Part shown: piece after piece, positions 8,296-16,215 of the stretch
How the letters are laid out: the number at the start of each line of letters is the position of its first letter
Numbering within the stretch: position 1 is the first letter of the stretch
DNA from: CBDBLK01 sp965215445
Lineage (GTDB): Bacteria; Bdellovibrionota; Bacteriovoracia; Bacteriovoracales; Bacteriovoracaceae
DNA: 64,000 bases
Assembly: GCA_965215445.1 (NCBI GenBank)
Contig: CBDCDT010000002.1
Span: forward strand, 186,001-250,000
Reading direction: 5' to 3'
The notes under the pieces: generated by a model
Seen by the model: only the letters and a program-made list of their open reading frames with translations
Told to the model about the DNA's origin: nothing
Database searches by the model: none
Position numbers and translations under genes: made by a program

Positions 8296-9404
8296 ATTGT
8301 ATTCTCCACGCTTTGCAATTCTTGGGGTGTATTAACATTGATGAGAACCTGGTGCTTGCTGGGGTGTAATATTTGCACGGGTGAATTCATAAGAATTTTT
8401 CGCGGACAGGTTTTTCCCATGGACAAAAACATTCCCATTTTAGTGGCCGCTTTGGGTTCATAGATGGCACAAAGTGGTTCTGGCCAGTCTTTTTCCTCGT
8501 TAAAAAAACACGTTGCCATTTTGTAGGGGTTGCGGCCGCGAATGAGTTCGGCAAGTGCCTCTTTACATAAAAAAGGCATATCACAAGCGACCACCAACCA
8601 ACTCGCCTGGGGGTGGCGCTGGAATGCGCTCAATATCCCACCCATCGGCCCAAAACCTATGTAACGGTCTTTCAATAAAGATAACTGCGAAGATTCATTC
8701 ATTTGATCGCTTCTGCAAGAAATGTAAACTCGATCCAGGAGATCATTCAATAAATCGTATAAAAAATCTACTTGGGGTCTATCGTGATAAGAGATGACCC
8801 CTTTATCGTGCCCCATCCTTCGGGAATGTCCTCCCCTTAATATAAGGCCATAAAGAGGCCTTTGAGAAATTTTTTGCCTCCAATAATTTGTAAGTTGGTT
8901 TTCAATGCCAAGCAAATTATCTCGATGAAAATAAGAAATTCCTTCTAGTTTTTTGCTTTCAAATTGCTCTACATTTCCCACTACCGCCAACAAATGAACA
9001 TGGGGATTGGCCTTTAAAGATTCCAACAAAAAATGGTCCTGGGAGGTATCCTCCCATAAAAGGATTTTAGTGCCACGCTCTCCCTTGTGGCCTTCAATAA
9101 AAACGACATCGCAATCACAATAATTTTGCCGCATAAAAAATGGCGTTTCATTGCGGTTTACAAGCATTGCGGTTTGTTTGGGAGAATTGATAGCGACTTG
9201 AAAAGCACCGGCGTGCATGGCCTCGTAAGTGTCCTTGCCTTCTCGATCCATCGAAAATTTGTGAGCATCGTGCTTGATATAGCCAACTTGAAATTTTTGG
9301 GAGAATTTTTTAATCAGTTTTTTTATTAAAGTTGTTTTTCCGCGACCTGAGTAACCGCAAAAAGAGATTTCGAGGGGGTGAAAAAGGTCAGGCGCAGTAG
9401 TCAT
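8292..9404 (-). CDS. MobB-MobA fusion protein (molybdopterin guanine dinucleotide synthesis)
   Basis: The 370-residue protein joins two activities. Residues 1-165 are MobB-like, with P-loop GYSGRGKTTLIKKL and the YIKHDAHKFSMDREGKDT region. The remainder is MobA, with the nucleotidyltransferase motif LILRGGHSRRMGHDKG, GPMGGILSAF and VACDMPF. MobA attaches GMP to Mo-molybdopterin, making the guanine-dinucleotide cofactor that NapA-type enzymes need; MobB is a GTP-binding accessory. The usual LAGG(x)SxRMG loop reads LRGGHSRRMG here. The start has GGAGG five bases upstream and overlaps the moaC end by 17 nt. Confidence 0.9.
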   Translation of the reverse strand: MTTAPDLFHPLEISFCGYSGRGKTTLIKKLIKKFSQKFQVGYIKHDAHKFSMDREGKDTYEAMHAGAFQVAINSPKQTAMLVNRNETPFFMRQNYCDCDVVFIEGHKGERGTKILLWEDTSQDHFLLESLKANPHVHLLAVVGNVEQFESKKLEGISYFHRDNLLGIENQLTNYWRQKISQRPLYGLILRGGHSRRMGHDKGVISYHDRPQVDFLYDLLNDLLDRVYISCRSDQMNESSQLSLLKDRYIGFGPMGGILSAFQRHPQASWLVVACDMPFLCKEALAELIRGRNPYKMATCFFNEEKDWPEPLCAIYEPKAATKMGMFLSMGKTCPRKILMNSPVQILHPSKHQVLINVNTPQELQSVENTI

Positions 9405-9855
9405 TTTTGCCTCCCTTTTTTTCCAGCAAACGGCAACGGCCGATCTCTATTTTATAACCAAAAGATTTGCACATATCGTAAATGGTTAGTGCCGCCACCT
9501 GTGCTCCCACCAGAGCTTCCATTTCAACTCCCGTTTTGCCTTGAGCTTTGGCAAAACACTCAACGACAGCACATTCCCCTTCCATCACAATGGTTATGCG
9601 ACAGGCCTCAACGTCTATTTTGTGGCAAAAAGGAATCAGTTGATCTGTTTTTTTAAGTGCCATGGTTCCGGCAATAATAGCAGTTTGAAAAACCGGCCCT
9701 TTGGGCGAGTGAATTTCTCCTTTTTTAAAATGCTGGCACACTTGAGGAGGTAACTGCACCTCGGTTTTGGCCCTGGCGGAGCGAGTGCTGGACAACTTGG
9801 AGGAAATATCAACCATGGTGGGATTGTTTTCTTTATCTATATGAGTGAAAGGCAA
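9388..9855 (-). CDS. moaC: cyclic pyranopterin monophosphate synthase MoaC
   Basis: This 155-residue protein carries MoaC motifs: THIDKENNPTMVDISSK at the N-terminus, KKGEIHSPKGPVFQTAIIAG, TDQLIPFCHKI and GKTGVEMEALVGAQVAALTIYDMCK. It rearranges the MoaA product into cPMP. The start is a TTG with GGAGGA five bases upstream; starting at the later ATG would lose the conserved THI segment. The stop of moaA is two bases upstream. Confidence 0.93.
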   Translation of the reverse strand: MPFTHIDKENNPTMVDISSKLSSTRSARAKTEVQLPPQVCQHFKKGEIHSPKGPVFQTAIIAGTMALKKTDQLIPFCHKIDVEACRITIVMEGECAVVECFAKAQGKTGVEMEALVGAQVAALTIYDMCKSFGYKIEIGRCRLLEKKGGKNDYCA

Positions 9856-9857
9856 AA

Positions 9858-10793
9858 CTATCCTCCAATCTGATTCATCGTTCTATCGACATCAAAAATT
9901 CTTCCGGTTGGTTTCTTATTCATAATTTCCAACAATAATTGTTCAATTTTTTCCTCAGTTTGGCCTTTTAACGATACTCCCGAATTTACCATCAAACAAG
10001 GATGGAGAACCCCATTTGCCGCAAGTCTCAGGCGTGAGCAATTGCCACAAAAAGGGCGAGATTCCGAAGCGATAAAACCAATACGCGCACCATTATTTAA
10101 ATAGTAACTAAACGACGTCGAGTCGGGCGCACTGTCGGCAAGAGTCAAAGACCAATCCCTTTTTAATCGAGAAATAATCTCGCCGGCACTGACAAAGTGT
10201 TTTTCAAAATTTTGGCGGGCAACACCTATGCGCATTAATTCCAAAAAGCGCACTTCAACATTATACTTGGCAGAAAATTCAACAAAACTCTCCACTTCGC
10301 CATCGTTGAATCCACGCATAACAACGGCATTGATTTTAACTTTGAAATCCAATTCTTTGGCCGCAAAAAGAGATTTTAAAACCCATTTTAAAGTATCAGA
10401 GCCGGTCATTTTTTGAAAAACTTTGCTGTTCAGACCGTCGAGACTAAAATTAATGTGTTGGCATTTCGTTTTTTTCAAAACAGGCAAGAATTTATAGAGG
10501 TTGAATCCGTTGCTGGTGAGTCCTAATTTTTTTAGGTTCAGTTGAGATAAATCTTCTACAATTTGCAAAAACTCAGGTCGAAGACTTGGCTCCCCACCAG
10601 TGACTCTTATTTCATCAATTCCCAAAGCCGCCAAAATTTTCGTAATACCAGAAATTTCCTCTCTATCTAAAAGCAATTTTGAAGGCATAAAACGGGGATT
10701 TTGAGGCATACAATAAATGCAGCGAAAATTGCACGCATCCAAAAGTGAAAGACGCAATTTATGAATATGACGCCCGTGAAAATCCTTTAACAT
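9858..10793 (-). CDS. moaA: GTP 3',8-cyclase MoaA (radical SAM)
   Basis: The N-terminal radical-SAM cluster motif is CNFRCIYCMP. The C-terminal second cluster is CGNCSRLRLAANG followed 13 residues after the second cysteine by the third cysteine of HPC. The enzyme opens the cofactor pathway by cyclising GTP. The protein ends NQIGG, the conserved Gly-Gly that MoaA inserts into its active site. The ATG at 10793 has AGGA five bases upstream and overlaps the moeA end by 7 nt; an ATG five codons earlier is possible. Confidence 0.94.
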   Translation of the reverse strand: MLKDFHGRHIHKLRLSLLDACNFRCIYCMPQNPRFMPSKLLLDREEISGITKILAALGIDEIRVTGGEPSLRPEFLQIVEDLSQLNLKKLGLTSNGFNLYKFLPVLKKTKCQHINFSLDGLNSKVFQKMTGSDTLKWVLKSLFAAKELDFKVKINAVVMRGFNDGEVESFVEFSAKYNVEVRFLELMRIGVARQNFEKHFVSAGEIISRLKRDWSLTLADSAPDSTSFSYYLNNGARIGFIASESRPFCGNCSRLRLAANGVLHPCLMVNSGVSLKGQTEEKIEQLLLEIMNKKPTGRIFDVDRTMNQIGG

Positions 10794-11998
10794 GGGATTC
10801 CTGGCCAAAAATAGAGGGGATGGGCCTTTCCGGCGGGATGTTTGTCTGAATCGGCGGGCAATTCACAAAACCCATCGGATTTGGCGAGACTAAAAAAATC
10901 TCCCGACCCATTAGTCTCTACGGGTATGGCCAAAAGTTCTCCCTGTGAATTTATTTCTACCCTTACGGGCGCAAAAAGAGTGAGTTTCTTTTTAAAAACC
11001 AATTCTTTTTGCAAAATGGCCTTGCAATTGCGGGAAGAAACACCCAAGGCCCTTTGCAGGCAAGGCAACACATACCTGCGCATACAAACCAGCGCCGAGA
11101 CAGGGTTTCCGGGAAGGCCAAAAAAACATTGGCCCTCTCCTCTGGTTCCAAACAAGAGCGGACGCCCCGGCCTTTGGGAAACTTTGTGAAAGCGAATATC
11201 AATTCCCAAATCGGCGAGAACGGCATCGACAAAATCGTATTTCCCGACGGAAACCCCACCGGAAAGCAGAACCAGTTGGTAATCATCCAAAATTTTTTTC
11301 AGCAAAGAAAAAAGTTCTTTAAAATCATCGTTAACGTGATACTCATCTATATTTTGGGCCGGCAAACCCAGTGCTTTTAATTGGGCCGCCATCCCCAAGG
11401 GATTGGAGCGCCAAATCTGCCATTCCTGACAATCTTCTCCCGGAGTGACCAGTTCATCTCCCGTGCTGACAATCGCCACTCGAGGAAATTTGACAACACT
11501 CACCCAAGAAATCCCGGTAGAGGCCAAAAGTGAAATCTGAGGGGAAGTCAAGCATTCCCCTCTACACAACAACTTCTCGCCTACAGCATAATCACTTCCC
11601 CTGAGATGAATATTTCTATGTTCTTTCAATTCAAAAGACTCATCAACTTCGACCTTGTCTTTTTTTATGCGGCAACATTCATAGGGAACCACGACATTTG
11701 TTCCATCGGGCAAAATCGCCCCGGTCGTTACTTCAATCGCCTGCTCATCACTTTTTAAAGAAAGGGGTGGAAATCCCGCTCTTTGCACACCGGCCAGCTC
11801 AAAAGACTTCCTCGAAGGGGAAGTAAGGGAAATGGCAATTCCATCCATCGCCACACGGTGGAAAGGAGGTTGTGAACGGGAGGCATAAATATCTTCGGCC
11901 AAAACTCTTCCCTCAAGATTCTCAAGGGAGATTTTTTCACTATCCAATTTGAGAGGATGCTCGATGACTGAGCCATAGGCCTCTTCTACTGAAATCAT
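10787..11998 (-). CDS. moeA: molybdopterin molybdenumtransferase MoeA
   Basis: The protein is about 403 residues long, usual for MoeA. It shows SRSQPPFHRVAMDGIAI, the molybdate-site region VVPYECCRI, VSTGDELVTPGE, LLSGGVSVGKYDFVDAVL and FGLPGNPVSALVC. MoeA inserts molybdate into adenylated molybdopterin. The start is the ATG of MISVEEAYGSVIEHPL, with GGGGAG about eight bases upstream. The longer upstream frame overlaps the cytochrome gene and is not homologous. It lies 13 nt after that gene and opens the cofactor part of the operon. Confidence 0.92.
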   Translation of the reverse strand: MISVEEAYGSVIEHPLKLDSEKISLENLEGRVLAEDIYASRSQPPFHRVAMDGIAISLTSPSRKSFELAGVQRAGFPPLSLKSDEQAIEVTTGAILPDGTNVVVPYECCRIKKDKVEVDESFELKEHRNIHLRGSDYAVGEKLLCRGECLTSPQISLLASTGISWVSVVKFPRVAIVSTGDELVTPGEDCQEWQIWRSNPLGMAAQLKALGLPAQNIDEYHVNDDFKELFSLLKKILDDYQLVLLSGGVSVGKYDFVDAVLADLGIDIRFHKVSQRPGRPLLFGTRGEGQCFFGLPGNPVSALVCMRRYVLPCLQRALGVSSRNCKAILQKELVFKKKLTLFAPVRVEINSQGELLAIPVETNGSGDFFSLAKSDGFCELPADSDKHPAGKAHPLYFWPGIPC

Positions 11999-12011
11999 TT
12001 TGTCTCCCCGA

Positions 12012-12302
12012 TCAAGGCCTTTCAAACAGGCCAGTGGTTTGCTTGGGAACATGGCACTGCATACAGTTTTCCCTTTCGGGGTGTGGAGCATGGGCGTCTG
12101 GATGAGACATAATATTCGCATGGCAAGAAACACAACGACGGCGCCCGTCCACGGCGTGAGGAACGGGCATAGGAGCGCCAGGCAATCTTGGAACCGATTC
12201 AACTATTTCTTGTTTTGGAGTAAAAAATTTAAAAAAAACTACCGTTCCCGATAGCAAGAAAAAAAATGTCACAAGCCCTATGATGATATTGGTTCGTTTC
12301 AT
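12012..12302 (-). CDS. small dihaem c-type cytochrome, NapB-like
   Basis: The protein has 96 residues with one N-terminal hydrophobic anchor or signal (about residues 7-27) and two haem-binding motifs, CVSCH and CMQCH, 21 residues apart. HPDAHAPHPEREN lies between them and supplies candidate axial histidines. This matches the electron-donating NapB subunit of periplasmic nitrate reductase, in a short form. The gene starts at an ATG overlapping the napA stop (ATGA), so both are made together. No NapC-type quinol dehydrogenase is encoded in the window, so the upstream electron donor is unknown. Confidence 0.82.
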   Translation of the reverse strand: MKRTNIIIGLVTFFFLLSGTVVFFKFFTPKQEIVESVPRLPGAPMPVPHAVDGRRRCVSCHANIMSHPDAHAPHPERENCMQCHVPKQTTGLFERP

Positions 12303-14614
12303 GCTTTCTCAACCTTGACGGCACATTTTTTGTAATCGGGTTGTTTGGAAATGGGGCAATAGGCATCCAAGGTCAATTGGTTGATGAGTTTGCCTTCATC
12401 AAAAAAGGGAACAAAAACATCTCCCCGATGAGGCAGCCCACGGCCATGAATTTCGGCCTTGAGAATCAGGCTTCCCCGTCTTGAAGTCAGGCGCACCTGA
12501 TCTCCCCTTTTTATACTCATCTTTTTTGCATCCTCTGGATGAAGTTCTACATAGGTTTCGGGAACGGCCTGGTGAAGAGTGGGAATCCTGCGGGTCATGG
12601 AACCGGAATGCCAATGTTCCACAACTCTGCCCGTAGAGAGCAGAAAGGGGTATTCTTTATCCGGCATTTCCGGCGCGGCCTCGTAAGGTCGCATGATAAT
12701 CCACGCCCTGTGGTCGGGTTTGCCATAAAAGTCATATTTGGGTTTTGTGCAAGCGGGGTCGTAACTGGCGTTGTAACGCCACTTGGTTTCCTTGCCCTCA
12801 ACAAATGGCCAGATCACTCCCCTTCGCTGTTTCAACACATTATAAGGGGCCATATTGTGCTTTTTGCCTTTGTGAAATTGGGCATATTCATCCCAAATTT
12901 TTTCAATATGGTCTTTTTCATCCCAAGGAAACAATTTTTTAAAACCCATTCGCCTAGCGACTTGAATCATCTGCCAGGCATCGCTCATCGCCTCCCCCGG
13001 AGGTGCGAGCATTTTTTCAAAGTGCTGAGTGCGCCTTTCGGAATTTCCAAACATTCCCTCCCGTTCTATCCACATGGCAGAGGGAAGAATCACATCGGCC
13101 TCGTCGGTTGTCGGTGTCGGGTAAACATCGGAGACGACCAAAAAGCGGTCGTCTTTGCGCGCTCCTGCGGTATAGCGATTCAGTTTAGGTAATGTGACAA
13201 AGGGATTGGTCACCTGAATCCACATGAAACGAATATCTCCCCGATCCAAAGCGCGGAACATGGAAACCGTATGATTGGTTGGTTTGGGAGAGATATTGGA
13301 CACCGGAACCTTCCATATTTTGGCGGCCAGCTCACGGTGTGCTTTGTTCATCACCACACCTTTGGGAAGTTTGTGGGTCAGAGTTCCCACTTCCCGCACG
13401 GTTCCGCAAGCGCTGGGTTGCCCGGTAAGAGAAAAAGGACTGTTCCCCGGAGTAGAAATTTTTCCCACCAACAAGTGAAGATTGTAAATGAGATTATTCA
13501 TCCAGGTTCCCCGCGTGTGCTGGTTGACACCCATACACCAAAAACTGGTGACTTTTTTCTTGGGGTCACCGTAAAGCGAGGCCAGGTAAGCTATGGTATC
13601 GGCCGAAACACCCGTCAATTTTTCAACTTTTTCGGGAGCGTAGTCTTCCAAAAATTTTTTATATTCGGCCCACGAAACGGAAGAAAGTTTATCTTTAAAT
13701 TGAAATTTCTCTTCCAGTCCATAACCGATTTGGGTTTTTCCCTTTTTAAGAGAACAAAATTTTTTGATAAAATTTTCGTCTGCCTGGCCATTTTTTATGA
13801 TCTGATAAGCGATGGCATTGGCAATCGCCAAGTCCGTTTGCGGTTTGAAGAGGATGGAGCGGTCGCTGGCATAAGAAGTGCGGGTGGTGCGAGTGCAAAG
13901 ATCAATCACTTTGACTTGCGGAGAACGCAATCTTCTGTCCAAAACGCGAGAAAACAACACAGGATGCATTTCCGCCATATTGTTACCCCAAAGAACAAAC
14001 ACGTCGGCGTGGTCAATATCCTCGTAACAACCCATCGGTTCATCGGCACCAAAACTGGAGATAAAGCCGGTTACCGCCGAGGCCATGCAAAGCCGGGCAT
14101 TGGCCTCCAGATTGTTGGTTCCAATCGCCCCTTTCATAAATTTTGAAGCGACATAACCGTCGGGGATAGTCCATTGGCCACTTCCATACATGGCCACGGA
14201 ATCTTTACCGTGTTTGGAAATGGTTTCTTGCATTCTCTTGGCCACCAGATCGAGGGCCTGTTCAATGGGAACATCCACAAAACGGCCATTTTTTTTCACT
14301 TTGGCGGTGGTCAAACGATCTTTGCCGTAAAGGGACTGGATGGAATAATAGCCTTTGACACAACAAAGGCCCTTGTTGACTGTGGAATCGGGGTCTCCCT
14401 TAACCGCTACTGCCTTACCGTCTTTAAGCGCCACCAAAAGGCCACAACCTACACCACAAAAACGGCAGGGGGTTTTTTTCCACGGCAAATCCTTGAGGTG
14501 ATCGACATTTTGTTGATCGGCAAACAAAATTCCCGGAATCATTGCCTGAGCCGCCAGCATTGCCGAACCAAAGGCCACTTGTTTTATGAAATCCCGACGA
14601 TTTAAACTCTCCAT
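12299..14614 (-). CDS. napA: periplasmic nitrate reductase catalytic subunit NapA
   Basis: A Tat signal (LNRRDFIKQVAFGSA) opens the protein. A 4Fe-4S motif CRFCGVGCG follows, with a fourth cysteine in KGLCCVKGYY, and the molybdenum-ligand cysteine sits in ANARLCMASAVTGF. Further MGD-binding motifs include FVLWGNNMAEMHP and the C-terminal STGRVVEHWHSGSMT segment. NapA reduces nitrate to nitrite in the periplasm using the bis-MGD cofactor made by the downstream genes. The ATG at 14614 has GGAG eight bases upstream; ten earlier in-frame codons do not fit a Tat signal. Length, about 771 residues, is somewhat short of the usual 830. Confidence 0.92.
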   Translation of the reverse strand: MESLNRRDFIKQVAFGSAMLAAQAMIPGILFADQQNVDHLKDLPWKKTPCRFCGVGCGLLVALKDGKAVAVKGDPDSTVNKGLCCVKGYYSIQSLYGKDRLTTAKVKKNGRFVDVPIEQALDLVAKRMQETISKHGKDSVAMYGSGQWTIPDGYVASKFMKGAIGTNNLEANARLCMASAVTGFISSFGADEPMGCYEDIDHADVFVLWGNNMAEMHPVLFSRVLDRRLRSPQVKVIDLCTRTTRTSYASDRSILFKPQTDLAIANAIAYQIIKNGQADENFIKKFCSLKKGKTQIGYGLEEKFQFKDKLSSVSWAEYKKFLEDYAPEKVEKLTGVSADTIAYLASLYGDPKKKVTSFWCMGVNQHTRGTWMNNLIYNLHLLVGKISTPGNSPFSLTGQPSACGTVREVGTLTHKLPKGVVMNKAHRELAAKIWKVPVSNISPKPTNHTVSMFRALDRGDIRFMWIQVTNPFVTLPKLNRYTAGARKDDRFLVVSDVYPTPTTDEADVILPSAMWIEREGMFGNSERRTQHFEKMLAPPGEAMSDAWQMIQVARRMGFKKLFPWDEKDHIEKIWDEYAQFHKGKKHNMAPYNVLKQRRGVIWPFVEGKETKWRYNASYDPACTKPKYDFYGKPDHRAWIIMRPYEAAPEMPDKEYPFLLSTGRVVEHWHSGSMTRRIPTLHQAVPETYVELHPEDAKKMSIKRGDQVRLTSRRGSLILKAEIHGRGLPHRGDVFVPFFDEGKLINQLTLDAYCPISKQPDYKKCAVKVEKA

Positions 14615-14640
14615 AAGTGCTTCTCCATGCACAGTTCCTC

Positions 14641-14874
14641 TCAAAATTGATCCCCATAGGCCGAAACCAAGGCCAGACCTGCCAAGTAAGACATTTCTTG
14701 CAATTTTTCCTGTAATTTTTCCTCTTCCCGATCGCTGGCCGTATCAGTAATCAAAATAACTAAATCCCGATTGGTTGACACCATCGCCTGACAGGAATCC
14801 AAACGATTTAATTCGTTTGCCAAGTCCATTTTTTTCTCTTTGGCCGGATAGGCCAAGTAGCTCATAACAGGCAT
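14641..14874 (-). CDS. napD: NapD-like chaperone for NapA maturation
   Basis: This protein of about 77 residues has the NapD ferredoxin-like layout: SYLAYPAKEKKMDLANELNR, then CQAMVSTNRDLVILITDTAS and EMSYLAGLALVSAYGD at the end. NapD binds the NapA Tat signal and holds export until the cofactor is inserted. It precedes napA by 26 nt. Two starts are possible: the first ATG is only two bases after AGGAG, the second (three codons on) eleven bases after it. Confidence 0.8.
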   Translation of the reverse strand: MPVMSYLAYPAKEKKMDLANELNRLDSCQAMVSTNRDLVILITDTASDREEEKLQEKLQEMSYLAGLALVSAYGDQF

Positions 14875-14884
14875 AACTCCTATT

Positions 14885-14914
14885 ATTAGAATTGATGGCC
14901 CTCTTAAATGTCAA
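14885..14914 (-). promoter_or_regulatory. possible promoter of the nap/molybdopterin operon
   Basis: The complement reads TTGACA (14914-14909), 18 nt, then TCTAAT (14890-14885), a fair sigma-70 pair. The predicted start would fall within a few bases of the napD ribosome site, giving an almost absent leader. I see no clear FNR box (TTGAT-N4-ATCAA), so oxygen or nitrate control is not shown. Confidence 0.3.
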
Positions 14915-14980
14915 ATGAACAAAAGAAGTCGGATTTGATCAGGAAAATTTCGACAATTTGCTCCCTTATATTCCATAATA

Positions 14981-15415
14981 ATGAAAATGGAATACGCAAA
15001 AAGTGGTGACCAATACCTTATCCGCTTGTTAAAAGACCAGGAAATCTTCGCCACTCTGGAGCGTTTTGCCCGGGAAACTGGCGTGCAAGCGGGAAGCTTA
15101 ACCGGCATCGGTGCCCTAAAAAACGTCGAGCTTGGGTTTTATCATCTGGAACAAAAAGAATATAAGCGCGAGCACTTTGCCGCCGAGGCCGAACTTTTGG
15201 GACTCACGGGAAACCTGGCCCTGTTGAAAGAAAAACCTTTTTTTCACATCCATGCCGTCCTGGGTGCCTCGGATTTTTCCGCCTATGGCGGGCATCTGTT
15301 TAGTGCACAAGTGGCGGTAACGGTAGAAATACACTTTACGCCACTGCATTTGTCTGTATCACGAAAGTACGATTCCGGTATAGGCCTTAATCTGCTCTCC
15401 CTATGTCCGGGGTAA
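14981..15415 (+). CDS. PPC/DUF296 domain protein
   Basis: This 144-residue single-domain protein has the plant-and-prokaryote-conserved (PPC, DUF296) fold. The core motif GSLTGIGALKNVELGFY is followed by HIHAVLGASDFSAYGGHL, whose two His plus the GGHL His form the usual metal site. In plants the domain accompanies AT-hook DNA binding; bacterial stand-alone versions have no settled function. The end overlaps the next gene by 13 nt, so it is co-transcribed with gluQ. It diverges from napD. Confidence 0.85.
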   Translation: MKMEYAKSGDQYLIRLLKDQEIFATLERFARETGVQAGSLTGIGALKNVELGFYHLEQKEYKREHFAAEAELLGLTGNLALLKEKPFFHIHAVLGASDFSAYGGHLFSAQVAVTVEIHFTPLHLSVSRKYDSGIGLNLLSLCPG

Positions 15416-16215
15416 GAACGCGCATAGCTCCCACTCCCAGCGGCCCGGTTCACCTCGGCAATGCCTACAATTTTATCCTGACCTGGTGGTGGGCACGTTT
15501 CAGGCGGGGGAAACTCTTTTTGCGCATTGACGATGCCGATTACGAACGCACCCGCCAAAATCATCTGGAAGATATTTTTGAATCTCTGGAATGGTTGGGA
15601 ATTGATATTGAACAAAACTTTTCTCAAAGTAAAAAACGTGCCTATTACTTTGAACAACTCAAACACTTTCCCACCTTTGTTTGTGAGTGTTCACGCTCTC
15701 TGGTCAAACACCTCTCAGCAAATGGTGCTTACCCGGGAACTTGCCATTCCAAAAATCTGGTCTGGCGGCCGGGAAGAGCAATTCGCTGGCGCGGAGAAAA
15801 GCACAATGCCTCGCTAAGCGATGCCCTCAAAGATGCAGTTTTATGGCGCAAAGACGACATGCCCGCCTATCAATTAACATCGGTCATCGACGACCGGGAT
15901 TTGGATATTAATTTCATCGTTCGCGGGGAAGATTTAAGGCCCAGTGGAAAAATTCAGGCCTTGTTGGCCCAATCTTTGGAATGGTTTTTTCCCGAGGGAG
16001 AAAATCTCATTTATCATCCCCTCTTAAAAGATTCCCAAGGGCGAAAGTTGAGCAAATCCTCGTCGTCTTCAAGTATAAATTCACTTAAAACCTGGCGCCA
16101 AGACGGCAAAACTCTCACTGCACTTATCGACTTGTGGGCAGAAGAATGGAATCTTCCGTTGGGAAAAATAGAAAAGCTCTCCCAGCTTCTGGATTATCCT
16201 CCACCACTATTTTAG
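15403..16215 (+). CDS. gluQ: glutamyl-Q tRNA(Asp) synthetase
   Basis: This 270-residue protein is a truncated GluRS catalytic core without an anticodon-binding domain, typical of GluQ. It has RIAPTPSGPVHLGN (HIGH-like), LRIDDAD, a zinc site CECSR...GTC, and the KMSKS-like KLSKS near residue 222. GluQ glutamylates queuosine in the tRNA-Asp anticodon. The family usually has DxD residues RIED; here RIDD is seen. It is translationally coupled to the PPC gene and overlaps the convergent transketolase gene by 9 nt. Confidence 0.9.
   Translation: MSGVRTRIAPTPSGPVHLGNAYNFILTWWWARFRRGKLFLRIDDADYERTRQNHLEDIFESLEWLGIDIEQNFSQSKKRAYYFEQLKHFPTFVCECSRSLVKHLSANGAYPGTCHSKNLVWRPGRAIRWRGEKHNASLSDALKDAVLWRKDDMPAYQLTSVIDDRDLDINFIVRGEDLRPSGKIQALLAQSLEWFFPEGENLIYHPLLKDSQGRKLSKSSSSSSINSLKTWRQDGKTLTALIDLWAEEWNLPLGKIEKLSQLLDYPPPLF

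Noticed and set aside
12537..14146. Long plus-strand frames opposite napA
   Set aside because: They are antisense to a fully recognisable NapA and lack ribosome sites or protein-like composition.
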